Shown here: piece after piece, positions 26,150-35,922 of the stretch
How the letters are laid out: every line of letters starts with the position of its first letter
How positions within the stretch are numbered: the first letter of the stretch is position 1
Source of the DNA: Antarcticimicrobium sediminis
GTDB taxonomy: Bacteria > Pseudomonadota > Alphaproteobacteria > Rhodobacterales > Rhodobacteraceae
Reading direction: 5' to 3'
NCBI RefSeq assembly: GCF_004348975.1
Contig: NZ_SMFP01000010.1
Location: 62,001 to 126,000 of the forward strand
Length of the DNA stretch: 64,000 nucleotides
Notes under the pieces: generated by a model
What the model was told of the DNA's origin: nothing
Database searches by the model: none
The model's input: the letters and a program-made list of their open reading frames with translations, nothing else
Program-made: the position numbers and the translations under genes

Positions 26150-26494
26150 TCAGAACGGGAGCTTGATATCCTTGGGCAGGCCCATGCTTTCGGTCAGGCT
26201 GGCCATTTCCTGCTGCGCCTTCTCGGCCGCCTTGGTTTGGGCGTCCTTGATGGCGGCGAGGATCAGATCCTCGACCACTTCCTTGTCGCTGCCGTTGAAG
26301 ATCGACGGGTCGATGTCCAGCGCGGTCAGCCCGCCCTTGGCGGTGGCGGTGGCCTTGACGAGGCCGGCACCAGATTCACCGGTGACGGTCAGATTGGCCA
26401 GATCGTCCTGCATCTGGGCCATCTTGGTCTGCAGTTCCTGTGCGGATTTCATCATCTTGGCCATGTCGCCAAGCCCGCCCAAACCTTTCAGCAT
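26150..26494 (-). CDS. YbaB/EbfC family nucleoid-associated protein
   Basis: This 114-residue protein begins [20 protein letters not shown]. It carries the YbaB pattern ([43 protein letters not shown]). Family members form dimers that bind DNA and affect nucleoid organisation. AGGAGACAG precedes the ATG at 26494. It lies between dnaX and recR in the conserved dnaX-ybaB-recR order, with gaps of about 150 bp and 118 bp on either side. Confidence 0.93.
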   Translation of the reverse strand: MLKGLGGLGDMAKMMKSAQELQTKMAQMQDDLANLTVTGESGAGLVKATATAKGGLTALDIDPSIFNGSDKEVVEDLILAAIKDAQTKAAEKAQQEMASLTESMGLPKDIKLPF

Positions 26495-26644
26495 CACTGT
26501 CTCCTGTGGGATTGCACCTGTTGCGTCCTAGATACGGGGCGCGGCGGCTTCGTACAAGGCCGCGCGGCGCGGGGGCTGGGGGAGTGCGCTCCTTTGCGCG
26601 TGTCGTTGAGCATGGGGCACGTTCGGGGGGGGGCCGTTGCCAGA

Positions 26645-28429
26645 TCACCCGTCCTCAAACGGATCCCATTCATCCTCGACCTCGGGCAGCGCCTCGACTT
26701 CGGCGTTGGCCGCGATCTGTTCGGGGGTGCGGATGTCGATGATTTTCGCCTTGGGGAACTTGGCCAGGACCGCCTGCACCATCGGATGATCCGTGGCTGT
26801 CGCGCGCAGGGCATCTTCGGCGGCGTCGCGGTCTTCGGCGATGGTCGGGCTGCCGCCCTCGTTGACGACGGTTACCGCCCAGCGATTGCCGGTCCAGGAT
26901 TGCAGCCGTTGCCCCAGTTGCTGGGCCAGATCACGCGCCGCGTTCGGGGCCGGTTCAAATTCGATCCGCCCCGGCTGGTAGCTGACCAGACGCACCCCGG
27001 TTTCCACCTCGATCAACAGCTTGCCGTCGCGATTGGTGCGGATCAATTCGACCACATGGTGGAACGTGGGATAGCGGGACAGCGCCATCTCGGCGTCCTG
27101 TGCCAGCGCTGTTTGCTGGGCGCCGCCACGGCCACCGCTTGGGCCGCTCATGCTGGCGCCAGAGGTGGGCATGGCCCCGGTTGCGCGCGCCGCCGTTGCG
27201 GTCGTCGCGCCATTTGCGGACCCGGCGTGCGCGCCGCCGCCGGGGGGGCTGGCGGGCGGTTGCGGGCTGTCGCGCAGCTTGCGAAGCAATTCCTCGGGCG
27301 CGGGGAGGTCGGCCACATGGGTCATCCGGATCACCGCCATTTCGGCGGCCATCATCGCGTTGGGGGCGGCAGAGACTTCTTCCAGCGCCTTGAGCAGCAT
27401 TTGCCACATCCGGCTGAGCACCCGCATCGGCAGCGCCTCGGCCATGACCTGACCACGGGCGCGCTCATCCGGGGAAACGGTGGGGTCCTCGGCGGCGTCC
27501 GGGGTGATCTTGACCACGCTGACCCAGTGGGTGATTTCCGCCAGATCGCGCAGCACGGCCAAGGGATCGGCGCCTTCGGCATATTGCGATGACAACTCGG
27601 TCAGCGCGCCGGCCGCATCCCCCTTCAGGATCAGGTCCAGCAGATCCAGCACCCGCCCCCGGTCGGCCAGCCCCAGCATGGCGCGCACCTGTTCGGCGGT
27701 GGTTTCGCCGGCGCCGTGGGAAATCGCCTGATCGAGCAGCGAGGTGGCGTCGCGCGCCGAGCCTTCGGCGGCGCGGGTGATCAGCGCCAGCGCGTCGTCG
27801 GCAATCTCGGCGTGCTCGGCATCGGCGATGCGGCGCAGCAGGGCGATCTGATCCTCCGGCTCGATCCGGCGCAGGTCGAATCGTTGGCAGCGCGACAGCA
27901 CGGTGACCGGCACCTTGCGGATCTCGGTGGTGGCAAAGATGAACTTCACATGCGCCGGGGGTTCCTCCAGCGTCTTGAGCAGCGCGTTGAAAGCGCTGGT
28001 CGAGAGCATGTGAACTTCGTCGATGATGTAGATCTTATAGCGCGCGCTGGCGGCACGATAGCGCACCGAATCGATGATCTCGCGGATGTCGTTCACGCCG
28101 GTGCGGCTGGCGGCGTCCATCTCCATCACATCGACATGGCGGCCCTCCATGATCGCCTGACAATGTTCGCAGACGCCGCAGGGCTCGGTCGTGGGGCCGC
28201 CGGTGCCATCGGGGCCGATGCAGTTGATGCCCTTGGCGATGATCCGTGCGGTGGTCGTTTTTCCGGTGCCGCGGATGCCGGTCATGATGAAGGCCTGCGC
28301 GATGCGATCGGCGGCAAAGGCGTTCTTCAGCGTCCGCACCATCGCCTCTTGGCCGACCAGATCGGCAAAGGTCTCGGGACGGTATTTGCGGGCGAGAACC
28401 TGATAGGCGGTCTCGGGTGTCTCGGTCAT
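26645..28429 (-). CDS. dnaX: DNA polymerase III subunit gamma/tau
   Basis: This 594-residue clamp-loader ATPase has Walker A (GIRGTGKTTT, from about residue 51), a zinc module (CGVCEHC with an upstream Cys at 70), Walker B (IIDEVHMLS, about 136-143) and the sensor arginine in SRCQRF. A low-complexity Gly/Ala/Pro linker (about residues 400-440) precedes a C-terminal tau region that contacts DnaE/DnaB. The ATG at 28429 (MTETPETAYQVLARKYRP) is chosen over a longer in-frame start. I saw no obvious A-rich slippery site for gamma production. Confidence 0.96.
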   Translation of the reverse strand: MTETPETAYQVLARKYRPETFADLVGQEAMVRTLKNAFAADRIAQAFIMTGIRGTGKTTTARIIAKGINCIGPDGTGGPTTEPCGVCEHCQAIMEGRHVDVMEMDAASRTGVNDIREIIDSVRYRAASARYKIYIIDEVHMLSTSAFNALLKTLEEPPAHVKFIFATTEIRKVPVTVLSRCQRFDLRRIEPEDQIALLRRIADAEHAEIADDALALITRAAEGSARDATSLLDQAISHGAGETTAEQVRAMLGLADRGRVLDLLDLILKGDAAGALTELSSQYAEGADPLAVLRDLAEITHWVSVVKITPDAAEDPTVSPDERARGQVMAEALPMRVLSRMWQMLLKALEEVSAAPNAMMAAEMAVIRMTHVADLPAPEELLRKLRDSPQPPASPPGGGAHAGSANGATTATAARATGAMPTSGASMSGPSGGRGGAQQTALAQDAEMALSRYPTFHHVVELIRTNRDGKLLIEVETGVRLVSYQPGRIEFEPAPNAARDLAQQLGQRLQSWTGNRWAVTVVNEGGSPTIAEDRDAAEDALRATATDHPMVQAVLAKFPKAKIIDIRTPEQIAANAEVEALPEVEDEWDPFEDG

Positions 28430-28557
28430 GGGCGGCCTTCGGAATTTGGGTTCGCGCCTAGGGTATGCGCCCCGGCGCGGCGCGTCCACCAGCTAGACGC
28501 GTTCACCGGGCCGCGCGGCGACGCTTTGCCGTATGGCCCGGCACGGGTCGGACTTGG

Positions 28558-28944
28558 TCAGACGGATTCCTTGAGCCGGACATCAATCCGGCAAATGTGG
28601 CTTGCCAACCAGTTGTCCAACTTGTCCAGCATCGCCATCGCCCGGGCGGCGTCAAAGCCGTGGTCGTGGTAGTGGGTATTTTCCTTGTCGAGCAGTTTCA
28701 GAAACAGGCCGTGTTCGTGCTTGTTTTCTTTTGCGACGGGGCATTTGTAGGCGAACATGCAGTCCTCCTCGACCGAGAAATGCATTTCGCAATAAGCATT
28801 CAGGAAATCCAAAAACAGATCATAGGTTTTTTCACCTTCACCGGCCTCCAGCGTTTGCCGAAATTGCTCGGACGTGGCGAACAGCATCTTGTGTTGTTCG
28901 TCGATCTGCGCATCACCCGTAGCGAATTGTGGCTGCCATTTCAT
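28558..28944 (-). CDS. bacteriohemerythrin
   Basis: This 128-residue four-helix protein has the di-iron ligands H18 (DEQH), H55 and E59 (HFSVEE), H78 (HEHGLF), H116 and D121 (HxxxxD). The starting MKWQPQFATGDAQIDEQHK matches hemerythrin-like proteins. It should bind O2 reversibly; possible roles are oxygen delivery, storage or sensing. The ATG at 28944 is the usual family start. It is monocistronic and faces dnaX's upstream end. Confidence 0.92.
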   Translation of the reverse strand: MKWQPQFATGDAQIDEQHKMLFATSEQFRQTLEAGEGEKTYDLFLDFLNAYCEMHFSVEEDCMFAYKCPVAKENKHEHGLFLKLLDKENTHYHDHGFDAARAMAMLDKLDNWLASHICRIDVRLKESV

Positions 28945-29346
28945 GGAGTGGGGGCCTTTGGCTTTGTGGTCAGTAATTTTGAATAAGGAAATGAACACCG
29001 CCGAAGGCTGGCGCGTCAAGGTTGTGTTGCGCGCTTGACCGAAATAGTTCCGTTTTTAATTATATTCTAATAACTGTATATATTTGGATCCAGATGCGCT
29101 GGTTTCGCTATGCCTGATTGAGGCGCGTCGAATTTCTTTCGGGTGGCATTTCGGAGCCGCATAGGTTGAACGCCTGAGCGCCGCTTCAAAAAGGCCTGAG
29201 TGCCGCTTCAAAAAGGAAAGCCGCAGATCAAGGCCCGATGCGGGCAGGTCGCAGGGAGCGGGTTCGGTGGCAAGAGGGGATGATTCGCCCGACGAGACCG
29301 CAAAGGGGCGGTCGCCTGATGGCGGAGACTCATGCCGGGGGGTAAG
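28945..29346. other. 400-bp intergenic region between hemerythrin and SRP RNA genes
   Basis: No convincing gene is seen. It holds an AT-rich patch at 29047-29085, a perfect-to-near-perfect tandem 22-bp repeat at 29172-29215, and otherwise neutral sequence. Confidence 0.6.
29172..29215. repeat. tandem 22-bp direct repeat, two units
   Basis: Units at 29172-29193 and 29194-29215 each start GCCTGAG and end CTTCAAAAAG. They differ at one position (C versus T at unit position 8). Confidence 0.8.
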
Positions 29347-29442
29347 GTGAGAGGCTGGACAACGACCCAAGCGGGGCTCGTTACGGCTGCTTCCTTCCGG
29401 ATCTGACCGGGTTGGCGAGGTGCCTGCCCGCGCCAACCTCTC
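29347..29442 (-). ncRNA. ffs: signal recognition particle RNA (4.5S, small bacterial type)
   Basis: The minus strand carries the conserved SRP apical region, reading GGTCAGATCCGGAAGGAAGC and then AGCC (about 29381-29408), with its tetraloop-proximal GGAAG. The ends pair (GAGAGG at 29437-29442 with CCTCTC at 29349-29354), defining a roughly 96-nt hairpin RNA that binds Ffh for membrane-protein targeting. A consensus promoter places transcription start at about 29442. Confidence 0.9.
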
Positions 29443-29448
29443 GACGCC

Positions 29449-29477
29449 TACATAGGACGCGGACGCGTCGATGACAA
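29449..29477 (-). promoter_or_regulatory. sigma-70 promoter of ffs
   Basis: On the minus strand TTGTCA (29472-29477) and TATGTA (29449-29454) are separated by exactly 17 bp. The 7-nt spacing to the first base of the RNA hairpin supports the assignment. Confidence 0.75.
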
Positions 29478-29690
29478 GGGAGTGCGATGGGCTTTTGATG
29501 CTCTGCCAAACCCGAGGGGCCGCCGTGGTTTCCCTCCCTTGGCGCCCGGTTAGTTCGTGCAAATGCGCTCCCGCACCAGAGGCGCGCTTTTCCCGGCGCT
29601 GACGGGGCGTCCCGGTGGAAATCGGTTGAGTTGGGCCGCCTGCCGTGGCAGCCCGGGATTGTTGGTGGACGAACGAAAAGGCAGGCGGCG

Positions 29691-30674
29691 ATGAGAACGG
29701 CAGAACAGGTTACCTTCGGCGGCTCCGGCCTGAATCGGGCGGCAGAGATTCGCGGCGATGCGGCGGCATTGGCGCGGGCGATGGCCGATCCGGCGGCGCG
29801 GTGTCTGCTGATGTGGCGGGGCAAGCCGCTGTTGCGCGGGGATGGGCTGGACGCGCTGGGGCTGATCGGGATGGATCACCCACTGCTGTCCGCCGGTCTG
29901 GGCAAGGCGATCCGCGAACCGGTTCTGCTCGGCGTGGAGGAGGGAGGTGCCGCGATTTTCGCCCATGACATTTCCCGCTGGGAGCCCGAGGTGCTGGACT
30001 ATGGCGCATTGGGCAGTTTCGTGGATGGCTCTGAACAGCGCCATCCCGATCTGCCCGACGACACCGCCTTTGGCGAATTGCGCCGGGTGATGACCCGGCT
30101 GAGTCCGCGCGACGCCGAACTGGCCGCCACCGCCAAGGCGATCATCGGCTGGCATGCCACGCATCGGTTTTGCGCCCGCTGCGGTGCTGAGAGCGTGATC
30201 GCGCAGGCAGGGTGGCAGCGGGACTGCGCGGCCTGTGCCTGCCACCATTTCCCGCGCACCGATCCGGTGGTGATCATGCTGATCACCAATGGCGACGCGG
30301 TGCTGATGGGCCGCTCGCCGGGTTGGCCCGAGGGCATGTATTCGCTGCTCGCAGGGTTCATCGAGCCGGGCGAGACGATGGAGGCCGCGGTGCGCCGCGA
30401 GGTGATGGAAGAAGCCGGTGTGCCGGTCGGGGCCGTGCGCTATCTGGCGAGCCAGCCGTGGCCGTTCCCGGCCTCGCTGATGTTTGGCTGCGCCGGCGAG
30501 GCGCTGGCGCGCGAGATCACCATCGACGCCAAGGAAATCGAGGATGCGCTTTGGGTCAGCCGCGCCGACATGATGACGGCCTTTGCCGGGGAGCATCCGA
30601 CGATCAAGCCCGCCCGCAAGGGGGCGATCGCGCATTTTCTGCTGCAAAACTGGCTTGCAGATACGCTGGATTGA
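29691..30674 (+). CDS. nudC: NAD(+) diphosphatase NudC
   Basis: This 327-residue protein has an N-terminal NUDIX-like domain, a four-cysteine zinc ribbon (C161, C164, C179, C182), and the Nudix box (G222 to about 244, GFIEPGETMEAAVRREVMEE). The NudC-specific SQPWPFPASLM follows. NudC hydrolyses NADH/NAD and removes NAD caps from RNA. The start at 29691 follows a weak AAAAGGCAGG. The SRPBCC gene starts 39 bp after the stop, probably in the same transcript. Confidence 0.95.
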   Translation: MRTAEQVTFGGSGLNRAAEIRGDAAALARAMADPAARCLLMWRGKPLLRGDGLDALGLIGMDHPLLSAGLGKAIREPVLLGVEEGGAAIFAHDISRWEPEVLDYGALGSFVDGSEQRHPDLPDDTAFGELRRVMTRLSPRDAELAATAKAIIGWHATHRFCARCGAESVIAQAGWQRDCAACACHHFPRTDPVVIMLITNGDAVLMGRSPGWPEGMYSLLAGFIEPGETMEAAVRREVMEEAGVPVGAVRYLASQPWPFPASLMFGCAGEALAREITIDAKEIEDALWVSRADMMTAFAGEHPTIKPARKGAIAHFLLQNWLADTLD

Positions 30675-30713
30675 AGGGACACTTGCGGCAATACGGTAAG
30701 AATTGGATCAGGT

Positions 30714-31181
30714 ATGCAGTTTTCGAGCAAAGAAGATATCGACGCCCCGATCGAGGCGGTCTTTGCCGCCATCAGTGATTTCGAGATGTTCGAGCGGTCG
30801 GTGATCCGCCGCGGGATCGAGGTGGAGCGGGTTGATGACACGGCTGCTGTCGCGCCCGGTCTGGCTTGGAATGCCGCGTTTGATCTGCGCGGCAAGCGGC
30901 GCAAATTGCATCTGACCCTGTCGCGGTTTGAGTCGCCCGAGGGGGTCGAATTTGAATCCGAAAGTGCGGGCCTGACCGGCCTTATGTCGGTGGATCTGGT
31001 CGCCTTGTCGCCGCGTCGCACCCGGATGGCGATCACGCTGAACCTCGCGCCCAAGACGCTGTCGGCGCGGCTGTTTCTGCAATCGCTGAAACTGGCCAAG
31101 GGAAACCTGACCAAGCGGTTCAAGCTGAAAGTGGCCGACTTCGCCAAATCCGTCGAGGATCGACAGCCCCACAGTGCCTGA
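30714..31181 (+). CDS. SRPBCC family protein
   Basis: This 155-residue protein begins MQFSSKEDIDAPIEAVFAAI, typical of the START/Bet v 1-like (SRPBCC) fold: a beta strand, then the helix carrying DFEMFERSVIRRG, and a long C-terminal helix rich in Lys and Leu. Such folds bind hydrophobic ligands; nothing here identifies the ligand. It follows nudC closely on the same strand. Confidence 0.8.
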   Translation: MQFSSKEDIDAPIEAVFAAISDFEMFERSVIRRGIEVERVDDTAAVAPGLAWNAAFDLRGKRRKLHLTLSRFESPEGVEFESESAGLTGLMSVDLVALSPRRTRMAITLNLAPKTLSARLFLQSLKLAKGNLTKRFKLKVADFAKSVEDRQPHSA

Positions 31182-31247
31182 GATTGAGGCTGAGACTGTA
31201 CCTGAATTGAGGCGCGGCCGGTCAGCTGCACCTGTCAGCCGTGCCTG

Positions 31248-32081
31248 TTAGCCGCGCTCGGGTGAGGCCGGGTAGACGCCCAGGATTTCCACATCGGTGG
31301 TAAAATAGCCAAGTTCGTCCAGCGCCAGTTGGACGTTGGGATCCTCGGGGTGCCCTTCGATATCGGCATAGAACCGGGTCGCGGTGAACGAGCCGTCGAC
31401 CATATAGCTTTCCAGCTTGGTCATGTTGACGCTGTTGGTCGCAAAGCCGCCCATCGCCTTATAGAGGGCGGCAGGAATGTTGCGCACCTGAAACACAAAG
31501 CTGGTGATCATCCCGTTGCGGCCCCGATGGCTGAAGTCGGCCTCGCGCGACATGATCAGAAACCGGGTGGTGTTGGTCGACTCGTCCTCGATATGGCGCG
31601 CCAGCACCGTCAAGCCATAGATCTCGCCCGCCAATTCGCTGGCCAGCGCCGCAGTCGCCGGCACGCCGGCTTCGGAGACCTGCCGCGCGGATCCGGCAGT
31701 ATCGGCGCCGGTAATGCGGTGGATGTCATGCTGTTGCAGGAAATCCTTGCACTGTCCCAGAAGGACGGTGTGGCTCATCGCGTGGGTGATGTCGGACAAC
31801 TGCGCGCCGGGCACGCCCAACAGGTTGATGCGCACCCGCACAAAGGCCTCTTCGATGATCTTCAAGCCGGATTGGGGCAACAGCGTGTGGATGTCCGCTA
31901 CCCGGCCATAGGTGGAGTTTTCCACCGGCAGCATGGCCAGATCGGCGCGGCCCGATTTCACCGCCTCGATTGCGTCCTCGAAGGTGCGGCAGGGCAGGGC
32001 CTCCATCTCCGGGCGGGCCTTGCGGCAGGCCTCGTGGCTATAGGCGCCAGGTTCCCCCTGAAAGGCGATGCGGTTGGTCAT
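31248..32081 (-). CDS. pheA: prephenate dehydratase
   Basis: This 277-residue monofunctional enzyme converts prephenate to phenylpyruvate in phenylalanine synthesis. The catalytic domain covers roughly residues 4-180 (IAFQGEPGAYSHEA at the start and the substrate-binding ESTNTTRFLIMS). The ACT regulatory domain follows (residues 195-270, with ALYKAMGGFATNSVNMTKLESYMVDG), where phenylalanine binds to inhibit the enzyme. No chorismate mutase domain is fused. It is divergent from the cytochrome c gene and not next to pheS or pheT. Confidence 0.96.
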   Translation of the reverse strand: MTNRIAFQGEPGAYSHEACRKARPEMEALPCRTFEDAIEAVKSGRADLAMLPVENSTYGRVADIHTLLPQSGLKIIEEAFVRVRINLLGVPGAQLSDITHAMSHTVLLGQCKDFLQQHDIHRITGADTAGSARQVSEAGVPATAALASELAGEIYGLTVLARHIEDESTNTTRFLIMSREADFSHRGRNGMITSFVFQVRNIPAALYKAMGGFATNSVNMTKLESYMVDGSFTATRFYADIEGHPEDPNVQLALDELGYFTTDVEILGVYPASPERG

Positions 32082-32201
32082 GGATTTGGATTCCGTGCAA
32101 CAATGAGCGATTTGGTCGTTTGGTCGTGCCGTCTATACCTTGCCACGAGCAAGGGGAAGCCTTAGACACCCTCGCAAACAGTTAGAATGGACGTGCGATC
32201 A

Positions 32202-32705
32202 ATGTTTGACACTATGACAGTAACCAAAGCTGCCGCCGGGTTTCTGGGTGCCTTCCTGGTGCTCCTTCTGGCGAAATGGGCGGCCGAGGGGATCTATCAC
32301 ACGGGCGGGCACGGTGAGGCGTCCTATGTGATCGAGATGGAAGACGAGGGCGCCACCGAAGAGGTTGTCCAAGTCAGCTTTGAAGAGTTGATGGCCTCGG
32401 CCGATGTCGGCAAGGGCGCCAAGGTGTTCAAGAAATGCCAAGCCTGCCACAAGATCGAAGAGGGCGCCAATGCAACGGGCCCGTCGCTTTATGGCGTGGT
32501 TGGCCGTACGGTCGCCTCGATCGACGGCTTTGGCTATACCGGCGCGATGGTTGACCATGGCGGCGACTGGACACCCGAGGCGCTGGACGCCTACCTGACC
32601 AAGCCGAGCGCCGTGGTGCCGGGCACCGCGATGAGCTTTGCCGGCCTCAAAAAGCAGCAGGACCGGGTCAACGTCATTGCCTATCTTGACAGCTTGGACG
32701 ACTGA
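32202..32705 (+). CDS. cycM: membrane-bound cytochrome c (cytochrome c-y type)
   Basis: This 167-residue protein has an uncleaved N-terminal membrane anchor (FLGAFLVLLLAKWAAEGIY), a linker rich in Glu, and a class I cytochrome c domain with CQACH (C79-H83) and a distal Met ligand in PGTAMSFAG. This is the layout of cytochrome c-y of Rhodobacter and CycM of rhizobia, which carry electrons from the bc1 complex to cbb3 or aa3 oxidase. An ATG at 32187 is also in frame; neither has a strong binding site. A terminator follows at 32733. Confidence 0.92.
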   Translation: MFDTMTVTKAAAGFLGAFLVLLLAKWAAEGIYHTGGHGEASYVIEMEDEGATEEVVQVSFEELMASADVGKGAKVFKKCQACHKIEEGANATGPSLYGVVGRTVASIDGFGYTGAMVDHGGDWTPEALDAYLTKPSAVVPGTAMSFAGLKKQQDRVNVIAYLDSLDD

Positions 32706-32732
32706 TCTTCGTTTCTTGCCGACCACGTTTTG

Positions 32733-32762
32733 AAAGCCGCTGCCTTGCCGCAGCGGCTTTTG
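32733..32762 (+). terminator. Rho-independent terminator after cycM
   Basis: AAAGCCGCTG and CAGCGGCTTT form a 10-bp stem and end in TTTT. It is 28 bp after the stop. Confidence 0.8.
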
Positions 32763-32877
32763 CATGTTTGCGACCCCGGTTCACGCAATCGCAACTTGAA
32801 TATGGACCGGGCGGACCATTAGCTTACATCTCGACCCAAAGAGGCAGATCTGCCTGTTTCAGAAGAGGATACGCCGG

Positions 32878-34818
32878 ATGATCCCGAACCGTGGACCGCA
32901 GCGCACCAGAGCGCAAGCACACCATCAGGCCCGTGCCATTGCGCGGCGCGACGTCGCCCACCGGGGGCCGATTCTGGGGCTTGCACTGATTTTTCTGGTC
33001 GGGTTCGCGACTCTGCTCTCGGCGCAAGAGGTGGTCACAAAAAGCTATGGGTTCTCTGAATTCGGAGAGCTGAAATACCCCGAGGGATTCGCGCATTTCG
33101 ACTATGTGAATCCTGATGCGCCCCGGGGGGGCGAGCTGTCTTATGCCGCACAGGGCACCTTTGACAACTTCAACCCCTTTACCCGTCAGGGCCGTGCCGG
33201 CGCGCGTTCGGGGGAGCAATATGAATCGCTGCTCTTCCCCTCTTATGACGAGCCGGCGGCCTATTACGGGTTGCTGGCCGAAAGTCTGGAATACCCGGAA
33301 AGTCAGGATTGGGTGATCTTCAACCTGCGCCCCGAAGCGCGGTTTTCCGATGGCACCCCGGTCACCGCCGAGGATGTGGTCTTTTCCCACAACATCCTGC
33401 TGGAACAGGGGCTGCAATCCTATGCCGAGGCGGTGCGCCGCCGTATCCCCAAGGCCGAGGCGCTGGGGCCGCATCGGGTGAAATTCTATTTCGCCCCGGA
33501 TATTTCGCGCCGGGCGCTGATCACCCAGGTCGGCGGTACGCCGGTGTTCTCGAAAGCATGGTTCGAAGCCGATCCCGACAATCGCCGCATCGACAAGCCA
33601 CGGATGGAGCCGGGTATCGGCAGCGGCCCCTATGTGCTCGACAGCTATGACATCAACCGCCGCGTGGTCTACAAGCGCAACCCCGACTATTGGGGCGATC
33701 ATGTGAACGTGAATGTGGGGCGGAACAATTACGAGACCATCCGGATCGAGTATTTTTCTGATTCCATCGCGGCACTGGAGGCTTTCAAGGCCGGTGAATT
33801 CACCTTGCGGCAGGAGAACAACTCGAAAAGCTGGGCGAGCGCCTATGATTTCCCGGCGATCGACAAGGGCTGGGTTCTGCGCGAGGAACTTGAGGACGGC
33901 AATGTTCCGGATGCGACCGGCTTCGTGATGAACATGGACCGTCCACAGTTTCAGGACATCCGCGTGCGCGAGGCGGTGCAGCTGGCCTTTAACTTTGAGT
34001 GGACCAACGAGAGCCTGCAGTACGGCCTGTTCCGCCAGCGCCAGTCCTTTTGGCAGAACAGCCCGTTGGAGGCCAAGGGGCTGCCCGAGGGGCGCGAACG
34101 CGCGGTGCTGGAGGCGCTGGGCGATGATCTTGACCCTGCGTTGCTGGAATCCGAGCCGGTGATGGCCCATTCCAGCCGCGCCGACCGCCAGACCGACCGG
34201 GGCAATCTGCGCAAGGCGATGAAACTTCTGGACGCGGCTGGCTGGGCGGTGGGCGATGATGGCGTGCGCCGCAATGCACAGGGCCAGACCCTGCGGATCG
34301 AGTTTCTGTCCGACGACCCGGTGATGGACCGGATCGTGATGCCCTTCGTGGACAACCTGCAGGTGATGGGGATCGACGCCAGCTATAACCGGATCGACAA
34401 CGCGCAGTTCACCCTGCGCCGACGCGAGCGTGATTTCGACATGATCTCGGCGGGCTACCGCACCTCGTTGCAGCCATCGACCGGGCTGTATCAGCAATAT
34501 GGCAGCGAGGCGGCGGCCTATAGCGTGTTTAACCCCGCTGGCATTCACGGGCCGGATATCGAGGCCTTGATCGACAATATCGTTTCGGCGCGTGAATGGG
34601 AGGATCTGAGCGCGAATACCCGCGCGCTGGATCGGGTTCTGCGGGCCCGGCGGTTCATGGTGCCGACGTGGTATCTGGGCAAATACTGGGTGGCCTATTG
34701 GGACAAGTACGCCTATCCCGAGATCCTGCCGCCCTATGCGCTGGGCATCGAGGATCTGTGGTGGGTTGATGCCGACAAGGCCGCCGCGCTGACATCCTCT
34801 GGCGCATTGCGACAGTAA
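32878..34818 (+). CDS. yejA: peptide ABC transporter substrate-binding protein YejA
   Basis: This family 5 solute-binding protein of 646 residues has an N-terminal signal (hydrophobic [21 protein letters not shown] after a basic stretch) and [23 protein letters not shown], typical of YejA. The extracellular lobes include [15 protein letters not shown] and [13 protein letters not shown]. It captures oligopeptides in the periplasm; in E. coli Yej also imports microcin C. GAAGAGGATA precedes the ATG. It is the first gene of a tight yejA-yejB-yejE-yejF operon. Confidence 0.92.
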   Translation: MIPNRGPQRTRAQAHHQARAIARRDVAHRGPILGLALIFLVGFATLLSAQEVVTKSYGFSEFGELKYPEGFAHFDYVNPDAPRGGELSYAAQGTFDNFNPFTRQGRAGARSGEQYESLLFPSYDEPAAYYGLLAESLEYPESQDWVIFNLRPEARFSDGTPVTAEDVVFSHNILLEQGLQSYAEAVRRRIPKAEALGPHRVKFYFAPDISRRALITQVGGTPVFSKAWFEADPDNRRIDKPRMEPGIGSGPYVLDSYDINRRVVYKRNPDYWGDHVNVNVGRNNYETIRIEYFSDSIAALEAFKAGEFTLRQENNSKSWASAYDFPAIDKGWVLREELEDGNVPDATGFVMNMDRPQFQDIRVREAVQLAFNFEWTNESLQYGLFRQRQSFWQNSPLEAKGLPEGRERAVLEALGDDLDPALLESEPVMAHSSRADRQTDRGNLRKAMKLLDAAGWAVGDDGVRRNAQGQTLRIEFLSDDPVMDRIVMPFVDNLQVMGIDASYNRIDNAQFTLRRRERDFDMISAGYRTSLQPSTGLYQQYGSEAAAYSVFNPAGIHGPDIEALIDNIVSAREWEDLSANTRALDRVLRARRFMVPTWYLGKYWVAYWDKYAYPEILPPYALGIEDLWWVDADKAAALTSSGALRQ

Positions 34819-34837
34819 CAAAAGGTCTGCCGTCCCG

Positions 34838-35920
34838 ATGGGAGCATATATCCTCCGCCGCCTGTTGCTGGTGATTCCGACGCTGTTGGGAATCATGGTC
34901 ATCAACTTTGTGCTGGTGCAATTCGTCCCCGGTGGTCCGGTGGAACAGATCATCGCCCAGATGGAAGGGGGCGGCGATGTGTTCGAAAGCTTTGCCGGTG
35001 GCGGGGCCGATGTGCAGGTCCAGACCGGGGCGAACGAACGCTATGTCGGGTCCCGTGGCCTGCCGCCAGAATTCATCGCCGAGCTGGAGCGCGAATTCGG
35101 GTTCGACAAACCGCCGCTGGAACGCTTTCTCAACATGATGTGGAATTACATGCGGCTCGATTTCGGGCAGAGCTATTTCCGCTCGATCGGGGTGACCGAT
35201 CTGGTGCTGGAAAAGATGCCGGTGTCGATCAGTTTGGGGCTGTGGTCCACCATCATCGCCTATCTTGTGTCGATCCCGCTGGGGATCCGCAAGGCGGTGA
35301 AGGACGGCACCGGCTTTGACACCTGGACCAGCGGGCTGATCATCGTGGCCTATGCGATTCCGGGGTTCCTGTTCGCGATCCTGTTGCTGGTCCTGTTTGC
35401 CGGCGGCTCGTATTGGCAGGTGTTCCCGTTGCGCGGCCTGACCTCGGACAACTGGGAGGATCTGAGCCTGATCGGCAAGGCCGGGGACTATTTCTGGCAT
35501 ATTGCGCTTCCGGTCATCGCCTCGACCATCTCGGCCTTTGCGACGCTGACGCTGTTGACCAAGAACAGCTTTCTGGACGAGATCAAGAAACACTATGTCA
35601 TGACCGCCCGTGCCAAGGGGCTGAGCGAGAGCGCGGTTCTGTATGGCCATGTGTTCCGCAACGCCATGCTGATCGTGATCGCCGGGTTTCCGGCGGTGTT
35701 CATAGGCATCTTCTTTTCCGGCTCGCTGATCATCGAGACGATCTTCTCGCTTGACGGGCTGGGCCGGCTCGGGTTCGAGGCGGCGGTGGCGCGGGATTAT
35801 CCGGTGATCTTCGGCACCTTGTTCATCTTCGGGCTGATGAGCCTTGTGGTGGGGATTCTGAGCGATCTTATGTACGTTCTGATTGATCCGCGGATCGATT
35901 TCGAAAAGCGGGAGGGATAG
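34838..35920 (+). CDS. yejB: peptide ABC transporter permease YejB
   Basis: This 360-residue inner-membrane protein has the standard DppB-type layout: first membrane segment ([25 protein letters not shown]), a long periplasmic insertion and five more segments. The binding-protein-dependent transport signature [17 protein letters not shown] lies in the cytoplasmic loop that contacts the ATPase. The long loop before the second segment is a YejB trait. It starts 19 bp after yejA and ends 2 bp before yejE. Confidence 0.94.
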   Translation: MGAYILRRLLLVIPTLLGIMVINFVLVQFVPGGPVEQIIAQMEGGGDVFESFAGGGADVQVQTGANERYVGSRGLPPEFIAELEREFGFDKPPLERFLNMMWNYMRLDFGQSYFRSIGVTDLVLEKMPVSISLGLWSTIIAYLVSIPLGIRKAVKDGTGFDTWTSGLIIVAYAIPGFLFAILLLVLFAGGSYWQVFPLRGLTSDNWEDLSLIGKAGDYFWHIALPVIASTISAFATLTLLTKNSFLDEIKKHYVMTARAKGLSESAVLYGHVFRNAMLIVIAGFPAVFIGIFFSGSLIIETIFSLDGLGRLGFEAAVARDYPVIFGTLFIFGLMSLVVGILSDLMYVLIDPRIDFEKREG

Positions 35921-35922
35921 GC

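Noticed and set aside
29172-29215. Possible CRISPR repeat
   Set aside because: Two directly adjacent units with no spacers and no cas genes in the window.
32824-34953. 709-codon minus-strand frame opposite yejA
   Set aside because: It is fully antisense to yejA and part of yejB, with no domain or binding site. Similar antisense frames lie opposite ccoG-ccoI (47667-49631) and ectB (60750-62156).
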